DNA from: Acinetobacter sp.
GTDB taxonomy: Bacteria; Pseudomonadota; Gammaproteobacteria; Pseudomonadales; Moraxellaceae
DNA length: 54,615 bases
NCBI GenBank assembly: GCA_031277915.1
Contig: JAITLL010000016.1
Location: 1-54,615, forward strand
Direction: 5' to 3'
Numbering within the stretch: position 1 is the stretch's first letter; every line of letters starts with the position of its first letter. The notes beneath the pieces are model-generated. The model was given only the letters and a program-made list of their open reading frames with translations, ran no database searches and was not told the DNA's origin. Of this stretch, positions 17,626-25,748 are shown piece after piece. The translations under genes were made by a program, and so were the position numbers.

Positions 17626-19491
17626 TTAACGATCGAATTTACGACGCGGTTTGTCATCAAAACTACGGCGTGGGCGATCTTCACCACCGAAACTACGTTT
17701 TGGACGATCTTCACCACCAAACGATGGACGTTCGCCACGTGGTTTGTCATCAAAGCTACGACGTGGCTTATCATTAAAACCACCTTCGCGACGTGGACGG
17801 TCTGAGTTGAACTCACGACGTGGGCGATCTTCACCACCAAATGATGGGCGTTCACCACGTGGCTTGTCATCAAAACTACGACGTGGACGATCTTCACCAC
17901 CAAAGCTGCGTTTTGGACGATCACCAAAACCGTTTTCACGGCGTGGTTTATAGTCTACACGGTTACCACGGTTGTCATCATTCGAGTCAAAACGTGGTTT
18001 ATCATTGAAACCACCTTCACGACGCGGACGATCTGAATTGAACTCGCGACGTGGACGGTCTTCAAAACCACCCTCACGGCGTGGACGATCTGAATTGAAC
18101 TCACGACGTGGACGGTCTTCGCCACCGAATGGGCGATCACCACGTGGTTTGTCATCGAAGCTACGACGTGGACGGTCATCACGACCACCTTCACGGCGTT
18201 TGAAGTTGCTCTCGCCTTCAAAACGACGACCACCACCAAAACCGCCGCCGCCACGACGACCATCACGACCACCGTTGCCGCCACGACCACGACCACCACC
18301 ATCACGACCTGAACGAGCAGGAGGTGGAGACGGCTCCAAGCCTTCAATTTCAGAAACGCTTAAACGAGCTTCTAAATATTCTTCAAGTGCACGAATCTTA
18401 CCGCGTTCACGATAAGTCGCTAAAGTAATCGCTTGACCTGTACGACCAGCACGACCTGTACGACCAATACGGTGTACATAGTCTTCGTGCTTCATCGGAA
18501 GACCAAAGTTGATTACGTGAGAAATAGTCGGTACGTCAAGACCACGAGCAGCAACGTCCGTTGCAACTAAGATTTTTGCACGACCTTCACGAATACTACG
18601 TAAACGACGGTTACGAACTGTTTGTGGCATTGCACCATGAAGTGCAACAACAGAGTGACCTGCTTCAGCAAGTTCTTCAGCCAACATGTCTGTATCTTCT
18701 TGCGTGCTTGCAAAAACTACAGCCTGATCTAAGTTTTCATCACTTAACCAGTGGGTAAGCAATTTTTTCTTATGTTCAAAGCCATCAGTCCAATGCAATG
18801 TTTGCGTAATATCTGTATTGGTTGAATGACCTGTTTCAATCGCGATACGCATAGGATCTTTCATCATGCATGCTGCAAGACGGATAATACGATCAGCAAA
18901 TGTTGCAGAGAACATTAATGTTTGTTTACGGTTAGCTGCTAATTCACTAATTGCTTCTAAGTCTTCAGAGAAGCCTAGGTCTAGCATACGGTCCGCTTCA
19001 TCAACGATTAAAGCATCTACTTGGTCTAATTTAATTTGACGACGATTTACCAAGTCAAGTAAACGACCTGGTGTTGCAACAACAACTTGCGCGCCTTTTA
19101 ATTGTTGAATTTGTTTTGCAAATGGCATACCACCCATAATGGCAGCAATACGAACACCTTTCATGTGACGTACAAATGCAATTGCATCTTGACTTACTTG
19201 CTGTGCCAATTCACGAGTCGGTGAAATCACCAAGATGTTTGGTTGAGTTACAGCTTTCATGCGTTCTTTGAATGGAACGAAAGTTTCTTGACCTGCCAAG
19301 TTATTCAATGTTGGCAATAAGAATGCAGCAGTTTTACCAGAACCAGTCTGGCTTGAAACTAGAAGGTCTTTACCTTCTAAAGCTGCAGGAATAGATTGTT
19401 CTTGCACAGGAGTCGGGGTAGTAAAACCTAAACCTTCAAGCGCTTGTTGTAAGGTTTCATGCAAAGAAAATTCGGCAAAAGTTTTGCTCAT
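17626..19491 (-). CDS. DEAD-box ATP-dependent RNA helicase with RGG/RPRR-rich tail
   Basis: This 621-residue cytoplasmic RNA helicase likely acts in ribosome assembly or mRNA turnover. The Q motif region is FSLHETLQQALEGLGF, Walker A is SSQTGSGKT at 46-54, DEAD is at 164-167, SAT at 195-197 and HRIGRTGRAG at 340-349. From about residue 391 the protein becomes a 230-residue low-complexity tail of Gly, Arg, Asp and Phe, with repeated DRPRR(S/E)F and DDKPRGERPSFGGE units, probably for RNA binding. I start at ATG 19491 (MSKTFAEFSLHE). An upstream frame to 19560 adds 23 residues that look like leader sequence. It is nearest to RhlE/SrmB-type enzymes, but the tail is lineage specific, so no symbol is given. 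Confidence 0.93.
   Translation of the reverse strand: MSKTFAEFSLHETLQQALEGLGFTTPTPVQEQSIPAALEGKDLLVSSQTGSGKTAAFLLPTLNNLAGQETFVPFKERMKAVTQPNILVISPTRELAQQVSQDAIAFVRHMKGVRIAAIMGGMPFAKQIQQLKGAQVVVATPGRLLDLVNRRQIKLDQVDALIVDEADRMLDLGFSEDLEAISELAANRKQTLMFSATFADRIIRLAACMMKDPMRIAIETGHSTNTDITQTLHWTDGFEHKKKLLTHWLSDENLDQAVVFASTQEDTDMLAEELAEAGHSVVALHGAMPQTVRNRRLRSIREGRAKILVATDVAARGLDVPTISHVINFGLPMKHEDYVHRIGRTGRAGRTGQAITLATYRERGKIRALEEYLEARLSVSEIEGLEPSPPPARSGRDGGGRGRGGNGGRDGRRGGGGFGGGRRFEGESNFKRREGGRDDRPRRSFDDKPRGDRPFGGEDRPRREFNSDRPRREGGFEDRPRREFNSDRPRREGGFNDKPRFDSNDDNRGNRVDYKPRRENGFGDRPKRSFGGEDRPRRSFDDKPRGERPSFGGEDRPRREFNSDRPRREGGFNDKPRRSFDDKPRGERPSFGGEDRPKRSFGGEDRPRRSFDDKPRRKFDR
17641..18330. repeat. Degenerate tandem repeats coding the helicase tail
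   Basis: The 3' end of the helicase gene consists of imperfect direct repeats of about 40-100 bases, for example the blocks around 17695-17765 and 17825-17885, built around codons for DRPRRSFDDKPRGE and DRPRREFNSDRPRRE. The repeats also create long open frames on the opposite strand and in other frames; these are composition artefacts. Slippage or recombination here could change tail length between strains. Confidence 0.85.
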
Positions 19492-19756
19492 AGAGAGTTT
19501 CACCCTAATGGGTGCTCCATTTTTAATAAGTACAAAATAGACATCGGCACAAAGCGGCAAAGCAAAATTAGCTGAATCTTATTATTCAGCAGCAATCCGA
19601 GTAACGACGATGTGGACTAAACGCACGCTTGATTACGGCCGAACCTGAAGAATCGCTGAGCGATCGGGGCGCAAGTAATGGTCCTCTCTATGGACAGCGT
19701 GCGCTTACAATGAATAGAACAGAATGTTCAGGTAATGAACGGAAATTTAAGTGCGT
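19492..19756 (-). promoter_or_regulatory. Long structured 5' leader of the DEAD-box helicase mRNA
   Basis: From the predicted start near 19756 to the ATG at 19491 the leader is about 265 nt. In RNA sense AAGCGCACGC (19706-19697) pairs with GCGUGCGUUU (19628-19619) over 10 bp with one G-U. Inside this closing stem lie the hairpin GUCC-AUAGAGA-GGAC (19695-19681), the hairpin AUCGC-UCA-GCGAU (19664-19652), and a further AUUAC/GUAAU pairing with CCGA/UCGG nested in it. This multibranched fold in GC-richer sequence within an AT-rich genome suggests a cis-regulatory RNA. I do not recognise a named riboswitch. Confidence 0.65.
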
Positions 19757-19762
19757 GGGCGG

Positions 19763-19790
19763 ATTATAGCAGAAAGAATTTAAAAGTCAT
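19763..19790 (-). promoter_or_regulatory. Sigma70-type promoter of the DEAD-box helicase
   Basis: On the minus strand a perfect TATAAT (19768-19763) lies 16 bases after ATGACT (19790-19785, 4/6 to TTGACA). The predicted start is near 19756, well upstream of the helicase ATG. Confidence 0.65.
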
Positions 19791-19857
19791 GTGTTTTAAT
19801 CAACTTTCTCGTTATTTCTATTATTATTTGTATTTTACCAATCTTTAAAAAGTTAAA

Positions 19858-19877
19858 ACCCTCTATAAAAAGAGGGT
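19858..19877 (-). terminator. Probable terminator of suhB
   Basis: ACCCTCT (19858-19864) pairs with AGAGGGT (19871-19877). On the minus strand the stem is followed by TTTAACTTTTT, an interrupted U-tract. Confidence 0.65.
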
Positions 19878-19901
19878 CTTAACAAAGAAACTATTTCTAA
19901 A

Positions 19902-20732
19902 TTATTTTGCAGCTTTGCCCCAAGCAGGAACAACAGTTTGCATTAATGGCTTTAACATTTTAAGTGAACATGCGATCACTTGACCATTTTCAAGTGAATC
20001 ATTTCCACCGCGAGCATCCACAACTACACCGCCCGCTTCTTTAATAATAAGCTCACCAGCAGCGATATCCCATGGTTTTAAACCTAGTTCGAAGAAACCA
20101 TCAAAACGGCCAGCAGCAACATAAGCTAAATCTAGAGCAGCAGAACCACCACGGCGGATTTGAGCACCCGCTTGAGTAACAGCTAGTAATGAAGCAAAGT
20201 GCTGTTCTGCATAAGATACAATTTCACCAGCACGTTTAGCGCGGTAAGGGTGGCCTACTGCCAAGAATGTATTTTCTAAAGTATCTTTTACATTTACACG
20301 AATACGGCGTTGGTTCATCACCGCACCACGACCGCGACTTGCAGAGAATAATTCGTCACGTACAGGGTCGTAAATTACGCCGTGCTGAGTAACGCCTTTG
20401 TGTTGAACTGCAATAGAAATACAGAAATGAGGGAAACCATTAATAAAGTTTTGCGTGCCATCAAGTGGGTCAATTACCCAGCACCAGTCTGCATCGTGGC
20501 CTTTGCCTTCTTGCAAACCGAACTCTTCACCTAAGAAGCTGTGGTTTTTATAACTTTTACGTAATGTATCAATCGTCAATTGTTCTAAATAACGATCTAC
20601 ACGTGTTACTGGGCCATCAATGCCTTTCTCTTCAACTTGCAAATCGAGTTTATGACGATTTTGATGCGCTTTTAAAAGCTCTTGACCAACTGTTTGAGCC
20701 GCACGCGCAGCCATAACCACCATAGGTTCCAT
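19902..20732 (-). CDS. suhB: Inositol-1-monophosphatase family protein SuhB
   Basis: This Mg2+-dependent phosphatase of the inositol monophosphatase fold also acts, in enterobacteria, in rRNA antitermination complexes. The metal site motifs GEEFG, IDPLDGTQNF and WDIAAGELIIKEAGG are all present. I choose the ATG at 20732 (MEPMVVMAARAAQTVG), which matches the usual N-terminus and gives 276 residues. A frame opening at 20783 adds 17 Ser/Cys-rich residues not typical of the family. It is separated from upstream dxs by a hairpin terminator. Confidence 0.93.
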   Translation of the reverse strand: MEPMVVMAARAAQTVGQELLKAHQNRHKLDLQVEEKGIDGPVTRVDRYLEQLTIDTLRKSYKNHSFLGEEFGLQEGKGHDADWCWVIDPLDGTQNFINGFPHFCISIAVQHKGVTQHGVIYDPVRDELFSASRGRGAVMNQRRIRVNVKDTLENTFLAVGHPYRAKRAGEIVSYAEQHFASLLAVTQAGAQIRRGGSAALDLAYVAAGRFDGFFELGLKPWDIAAGELIIKEAGGVVVDARGGNDSLENGQVIACSLKMLKPLMQTVVPAWGKAAK

Positions 20733-20783
20733 TGAACACCCACTACAATACAAATTTGAAGATTTTGACAAAGAATAATGCAT

Positions 20784-20819
20784 AAAAGCGCATACATTTT
20801 AGCAAATGAATGCGCTTTA
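20784..20819 (-). terminator. Terminator downstream of dxs
   Basis: AAAGCGCAT / ATGCGCTTT form a 9-bp stem with a 16-base loop. On the minus strand a short T-run follows. It lies between dxs and suhB. Confidence 0.65.
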
Positions 20820-20853
20820 TGGGAAAAAATGTTTCAAAAATTTTATTAAAGAC

Positions 20854-22767
20854 TTAAACCACCTGATTTAGCTTAAGCCAAACTCTCTCAATTGAGTTCA
20901 AAATACCCTTAGCATCTAGACCACAATCTTGGAGCATTTGATTATGTGAAGCCTGATGTAAAAATGAATCTGGCAAACCTAAGTTAATGATAGGTTTAAC
21001 AATTTGCTCTTGTGCCATAAACTCATTCACTGCACTGCCTGCACCACCCATAATCGCATGTTCTTCAACTGTTACGAATAAATGAGTATGTTCAGCCAAG
21101 TTTCGAATCATTTGTTCATCAAGCGGTTTCACAAAGCGCATATTTACAACACGCACACTTACATCATGTTTTTGTGCAAATTGCTCAGCAGCTTCTATAG
21201 CCACCATGACACGGCTACCAAATGCTAGAACTGTAACTTGTTCATCACTATTTGTTTTAATTTCTGCAACGATTTCAGCTTTACCTAATTCAAGCGCAGT
21301 CATTTCTTTTTGAATCTCGGCACCAACCCCTGCACCACGTGGATAACGTACCGCAGCTGGACCATTATAGGCATAGGCTGTATGAAGCATTTGACGACAT
21401 TCATTTTCGTCTTTTGGCGCCATGATTACTATATTCGGAACAGTCCTCATATAAGCATAATCATACGCACCTGCATGTGTTGGCCCATCTTCACCTACTA
21501 GACCCGCACGATCAATCCCGAAAGTCACATCCAGGTTTTGTAATGCAACATCATGAATAAGCTGGTCATAACCACGCTGTAAGAAGGTTGAATAAATTGC
21601 TACAACTGGTTTTAAACCTTCACAAGCCATACCTGCTGCAAGCGTCACAGCATGCTGCTCTGCAATGGCTACATCAAAGAAACGCTTTGGAAATTGCTTG
21701 GCAAATTTAACCATGCCCGAGCCTTCACACATTGCAGGCGTGATCGCAAGCAAACGCTCATCTTGAGCAGCCTCATCACAGAGCCACTGACCAAATACAT
21801 CAGAATATTTAGGTGGTGTTTTACCAACTGAAGTGGCATTAATTTTACCAATCGCGTGGTAAGTGATTGGATCTGCTTCAGCAGGAGCAAATCCTTTTCC
21901 TTTCTTGGTATAAACATGTACTAAACGCGGGCCTTTACGTTTCTTGAGCGCGTTAAAAACTTGAGCTAACTGAGTAACATCATGCCCATCAAATGGGCCA
22001 AAATAGTCAAAACCAATTGCTTTAAATAAGTTATCTGCTGCATCGGTTGCCGATTGGTGTAATCGAGAGTTATAGGTCCATTTTGGGTGTGGCTGAATGT
22101 AAGCTTCACCATGTTCATCTACATTTACTAAATGACCTTTTTCCCAAATTGCAGCTAAATGCTTAGCGAAGCCACCAGTACTGCAAGAAATTGACATGTC
22201 ATTGTCATTGAGTACAACAATCAAATCAGCATCATGTGCAACAGCATCGTTCATCGCCTCAAAAGCCATGCCAGCTGTCATTGCACCATCACCCACAATA
22301 CAAACCACTTCACATGGGTCGTTTTGATAGCGGCGCGCAAGAGACATGCCCAAACCAGCCGAAATAGCTGTTGATGAGTGCCCTACCCCGAAGGTGTCAA
22401 ATACCGATTCTTCTCTGGCAGGAAAAGCAGCTAATCCATTTTTTGAACGGATAGTTGTAATTTGTTCACGGCGACCCGTCAGGATTTTATGGGGATATGC
22501 TTGATGTCCCACATCCCAAACTAAACGGTCATTTGGGGTATTAAAGCAATAATGCAGTGCTACCGTCAGCTCAACCACGCCGAGGTTAGCACCGAAATGG
22601 CCACCACTCTGGCCTGCTGCATATAAAATATATTGACGCAACTCATCAGCCACCTGTACCAATTGGCTATGCTCGAGCTGACGTAATTGTTGAGGATGAT
22701 CAATCGCATCTAACAATGGCGTAACAGGGCGTTGAGTAGGAATTTCGGTATACAACATATGTGGCAA
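20854..22767 (-). CDS. dxs: 1-deoxy-D-xylulose-5-phosphate synthase
   Basis: Dxs condenses pyruvate and glyceraldehyde-3-phosphate with thiamine diphosphate, the first step of the MEP isoprenoid pathway. The ThDP motif [17 protein letters not shown] with NDNDMSIS, the [15 protein letters not shown] segment and the transketolase-like [20 protein letters not shown] motif are all seen. 637 residues is normal. An in-frame ATG at 22758, three codons after the first at 22767, is an alternative start. Confidence 0.97.
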   Translation of the reverse strand: MPHMLYTEIPTQRPVTPLLDAIDHPQQLRQLEHSQLVQVADELRQYILYAAGQSGGHFGANLGVVELTVALHYCFNTPNDRLVWDVGHQAYPHKILTGRREQITTIRSKNGLAAFPAREESVFDTFGVGHSSTAISAGLGMSLARRYQNDPCEVVCIVGDGAMTAGMAFEAMNDAVAHDADLIVVLNDNDMSISCSTGGFAKHLAAIWEKGHLVNVDEHGEAYIQPHPKWTYNSRLHQSATDAADNLFKAIGFDYFGPFDGHDVTQLAQVFNALKKRKGPRLVHVYTKKGKGFAPAEADPITYHAIGKINATSVGKTPPKYSDVFGQWLCDEAAQDERLLAITPAMCEGSGMVKFAKQFPKRFFDVAIAEQHAVTLAAGMACEGLKPVVAIYSTFLQRGYDQLIHDVALQNLDVTFGIDRAGLVGEDGPTHAGAYDYAYMRTVPNIVIMAPKDENECRQMLHTAYAYNGPAAVRYPRGAGVGAEIQKEMTALELGKAEIVAEIKTNSDEQVTVLAFGSRVMVAIEAAEQFAQKHDVSVRVVNMRFVKPLDEQMIRNLAEHTHLFVTVEEHAIMGGAGSAVNEFMAQEQIVKPIINLGLPDSFLHQASHNQMLQDCGLDAKGILNSIERVWLKLNQVV

Positions 22768-23061
22768 AGCCTTTATAAGCCTGGCAAATCCTAAGCTGGG
22801 TCAAAATGGGTCGATCATACAATCGAATGAAGTCACCTTCAATCAGCCACATTTGCGAACGAGATCATGCAAAGCAGTCTCTCATACATTATGGGTATGG
22901 TTGCCAGATTATCCTGAATAATCTGACTATTTATCAACTATTATCGTCTTCTTTATACAAAAAAGAAAACCTTAGTGTGCAAAATGATTATGACAATTCG
23001 ACCAATCTCCCAGCATTACGCTATACTTTAAACCGTTTTCGGTTAAAAGATGAGTTAATCT
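22768..23061. other. Divergent dxs-ribA intergenic region
   Basis: This 294-base region must hold promoters for dxs (left) and ribA (right). A candidate ribA promoter is listed separately. Small open frames here (for example one opening at 22806) have no recognisable product. No FMN riboswitch fold was recognised in front of ribA. Confidence 0.5.
22998..23027 (+). promoter_or_regulatory. Possible sigma70 promoter of ribA
   Basis: TCGACC (4/6) and TATACT (5/6) are spaced by 18 bases. The predicted start is near 23034, inside a small AACCG-TTTT-CGGTT hairpin that lies just before the GTG start codon. Confidence 0.42.
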
Positions 23062-23664
23062 GTGCCTATAGAGTTCATTGCAACATCAAAACTCCCGACC
23101 GCTTTTGGTGAATTCAATATTTCTGTGTTTCAAGATCCAGTAACAGGTGAAGAACATGTGGCACTTTCTAAAGGGTTAGAAAATCCGCCCACAGGCCCTG
23201 TTTTAGTCCGTGTACACTCTGAATGCTTAACAGGTGATGCTTTTGCATCATTGAAATGTGATTGTGGTCCGCAATTGCAAGCCACTCAAAAACTCATCAA
23301 TGAAGCAGGACAAGGTGTAATTCTATATTTGCGCCAAGAAGGTCGTGGAATTGGTTTAACCAATAAAATTCGCGCTTATGCTCTGCAAGATCAGGGACAC
23401 GATACAGTAGATGCCAATTTACTACTGAATTTACCTGCCGATGCACGCCGTTACGATATGTGCAGCATTATGCTCGACCACTTAAAAGTAAAAGAAGTAA
23501 AGTTAATTACCAATAATCCTTTGAAAATTCAGGCACTCAAAGATCAAGGTATTAACATCGTAGACCGTGTACCATTAACTGTAGGTCGTAATCCTTTTAA
23601 TGAACAATATTTAAAAACCAAACGTGAAAGAATGGATCACCTTTATCAAAAAGATGATTTTTGA
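23062..23664 (+). CDS. ribA: GTP cyclohydrolase II
   Basis: RibA opens GTP to the pyrimidine precursor at the first step of riboflavin synthesis. Zinc ligands sit in [20 protein letters not shown], and the active-site QEGRGIGL is followed by [19 protein letters not shown]. At 200 residues it is the stand-alone RibA type with no fused RibB. The start is GTG ([17 protein letters not shown] follows), with no strong ribosome site. A strong terminator follows. Confidence 0.95.
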   Translation: MPIEFIATSKLPTAFGEFNISVFQDPVTGEEHVALSKGLENPPTGPVLVRVHSECLTGDAFASLKCDCGPQLQATQKLINEAGQGVILYLRQEGRGIGLTNKIRAYALQDQGHDTVDANLLLNLPADARRYDMCSIMLDHLKVKEVKLITNNPLKIQALKDQGINIVDRVPLTVGRNPFNEQYLKTKRERMDHLYQKDDF

Positions 23665-23693
23665 TTTCAAGTCCAAAGTTTAAAACAATATTT

Positions 23694-23735
23694 AAGGGAT
23701 TTTTTCAAGATTTAGAAAAAATCCCTTACTTTTTT
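23694..23735 (+). terminator. Strong terminator of ribA
   Basis: A 13-bp stem, AAGGGATTTTTTC (23694-23706) with GAAAAAATCCCTT (23715-23727), is followed by ACTTTTTTT. Confidence 0.85.
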
Positions 23736-23790
23736 TATGGTTTTATGCTTTGATGTATTTAATTTATATCAATCATCTTTGAGGGTCATT

Positions 23791-24741
23791 ATGCAACATC
23801 CGACTTCCACAGATATTCAACGTGTCCGCGAATTTCTCCTCGATTTACAAGCCCGTATTTGTGCTGGTTTAGAACAACAAGAAAAAGCTGGCGGTGGTAC
23901 GGCAGAATTTATTATTGATGATTGGGAACGCCCTGAAGGCGGCGGCGGTCGCTCACGAGTGTTGCAAAATGGCACAGTGATCGAAAAAGGCGGCGTGATG
24001 TTTTCTCACATCAACATTAGCAAACTCCCCGCCTCTGCGACTGAACGTCACCCTCAAATTGCAGGCGCTAAAGCTCAAGCCCTTGGCGTGTCATTGGTGA
24101 TTCACCCTAAAAACCCGAATATTCCAACCTCTCATGCCAATGTACGTTTATTCGTTGCAGAGCCTGAAGGACAAGATCCGATTTGGTGGTTTGGTGGTGG
24201 TTTTGACTTAACGCCATTTTATCCAGATGACCAAGATGTTCTAAATTGGCATCAAGCTGCTCATGATTTGTGTAAACCCTTTGGCGACAACGTTTATACC
24301 GAACACAAACAATGGTGTGATGACTACTTTTATTTAAAACATCGTGATGAACAGCGCGGTGTCGGTGGTTTATTTTTTGATGATTTAAATTGCTGGGATT
24401 TTGAAACTTGCTTTAAATACATTCAAGCAGTAGGCAATGGTTATTTAAATACCATTTTGCCAATTTTCGAAAAACACCGCGAACAACCTTATACAGAAGC
24501 TCAACGAGAGTTTCAGCTTTATCGTCGCGGCAGATATGTTGAATATAACCTAGTGTATGACCGTGGTACTTTATTTGGTCTGCAAACAGGTGGCCGTATC
24601 GAATCTATTTTAGTGAGCCTACCTAATTTAGCTGCATGGTCATATCGCCCTGAATGGGATGAAGACTCACCAGAAAAACGTTTAACTGACTACTATTTAA
24701 AACCGCGTGATTGGTTAGGTTTAAAAGAAAAAGTCGCTTAA
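23791..24741 (+). CDS. hemF: Oxygen-dependent coproporphyrinogen III oxidase
   Basis: HemF converts coproporphyrinogen III to protoporphyrinogen IX aerobically in haem synthesis. The conserved [33 protein letters not shown] and [19 protein letters not shown] blocks are present. I start at ATG 23791 ([16 protein letters not shown]), with GAGGG seven bases upstream; an earlier frame at 23737 runs through the ribA terminator zone. 316 residues is typical. Confidence 0.96.
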   Translation: MQHPTSTDIQRVREFLLDLQARICAGLEQQEKAGGGTAEFIIDDWERPEGGGGRSRVLQNGTVIEKGGVMFSHINISKLPASATERHPQIAGAKAQALGVSLVIHPKNPNIPTSHANVRLFVAEPEGQDPIWWFGGGFDLTPFYPDDQDVLNWHQAAHDLCKPFGDNVYTEHKQWCDDYFYLKHRDEQRGVGGLFFDDLNCWDFETCFKYIQAVGNGYLNTILPIFEKHREQPYTEAQREFQLYRRGRYVEYNLVYDRGTLFGLQTGGRIESILVSLPNLAAWSYRPEWDEDSPEKRLTDYYLKPRDWLGLKEKVA

Positions 24742-24754
24742 TTTTTTAGTTTTT

Positions 24755-24796
24755 GGAGATTCTTTGGCTTCCACCCTAGAGAATCTCCTTTTTTAT
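24755..24796 (+). terminator. Terminator of hemF
   Basis: GGAGATTCT (24755-24763) pairs with AGAATCTCC (24780-24788), followed by a T6-A-T4 tract. Confidence 0.8.
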
Positions 24797-24911
24797 TTTC
24801 AATTTTTCTTACATCCTTCAAATATTTTTTCTTGTGCCAATTTGGCTTATAGTGAGGTCTGCTGAATATTCAGTATAGGCTTTATGCCATTTTAAAATTT
24901 TGGATACAAGA

Positions 24912-25700
24912 ATGACCAAACAGTTTGCAGTAATTGGCAACCCGATCGAACAATCTCGCTCTCCTGAATTGCATCATGCTTTCGCTAAAAAAACAGGTGT
25001 TGATCTAAACTATCAAAAACGTCTGGCTCCTCTCGATGGTTTTGAATCAAGCATGTGCAACTTCTTTGCAGAAGGCGGAAGTGGTATGAATGTTACCGTA
25101 CCATTTAAAGAGCAGGCTTTTGCTTTATGTGATGTGTTAACCGAACGTGCTCAGATTGCTAAAGCTGTAAATACGTTATGGATGAAAAATGGCAAACTGC
25201 ATGGTGACAATACTGACGGTCAAGGCTTAGTTGCCGCAATTCAAGCATTAGAATGGAATCTTGAAAATACAACTATTTTAATTTTAGGAGCTGGTGGCGC
25301 AACTCGTGGTGTCATTTACCCACTGGTACAGGCTGGCGCTAAAAAAGTCGTCATTGCAAACCGAACCCTCGCTCGCGCAGAGCAACTTGTTGATGACTTA
25401 AAAACAGCAGTTCCACAAGCTCAACTACAAACAATTTCTCTGAATGACTTAGAGGGGAATTTTGATATTGTCATTAATGCGACTTCTGCAAGCCTTTCAG
25501 GCGATGCTCTACAGTTACCTGAAAAATTACAATTCAAACATGCTTACGAAATGGCTTACGGCAAACCTTCTAGCTTTCTTGATCAAGCCAAACAACGTAA
25601 TGTACCTTATGCAGAAGGTTTCGGCATGTTAGTTGGTCAAGCGATTGAAGCTTTTTATATTTGGAATGGTGTAAGACCAGACTTAAAGGATTTCTTATAA
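24912..25700 (+). CDS. aroE: Shikimate dehydrogenase (NADP+)
   Basis: AroE reduces 3-dehydroshikimate to shikimate in aromatic amino acid synthesis. The shikimate site GNPIEQSRSPELHHAF, NVTVPFKE with the catalytic Lys, DNTDGQG, and the NADP loop GAGGATRGV are all present. I start at ATG 24912 (MTKQFAVIGNPI); an in-frame TTG at 24900 is less likely. The 262-residue length is normal. It is a separate unit from hemF because a terminator lies between. Confidence 0.96.
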   Translation: MTKQFAVIGNPIEQSRSPELHHAFAKKTGVDLNYQKRLAPLDGFESSMCNFFAEGGSGMNVTVPFKEQAFALCDVLTERAQIAKAVNTLWMKNGKLHGDNTDGQGLVAAIQALEWNLENTTILILGAGGATRGVIYPLVQAGAKKVVIANRTLARAEQLVDDLKTAVPQAQLQTISLNDLEGNFDIVINATSASLSGDALQLPEKLQFKHAYEMAYGKPSSFLDQAKQRNVPYAEGFGMLVGQAIEAFYIWNGVRPDLKDFL

Positions 25701-25705
25701 ACCCC

Positions 25706-25738
25706 AAAAAAGAACCTACATAAAGTAGGTTCTTTTTT
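25706..25738. terminator. Bidirectional terminator between aroE and lipoprotein gene
   Basis: AGAACCTAC / GTAGGTTCT forms a 9-bp stem flanked by A5 and T6 runs. Confidence 0.85.
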
Positions 25739-25748
25739 ATCTCATTTA

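Noticed and set aside
17651-18415. Long open frames opposite or out of frame with the helicase tail, coding RRGRSSPP-like or VV/MM-rich peptides
   Set aside because: They arise from repetitive Arg/Gly/Asp codons of the true gene, have no ribosome sites and no independent composition; the helicase frame has the intact DEAD-box motifs.
22806-23111. Plus-strand frame of 101 codons upstream of ribA
   Set aside because: It runs across the ribA promoter and start in another frame, has no family features, and ribA is certain.
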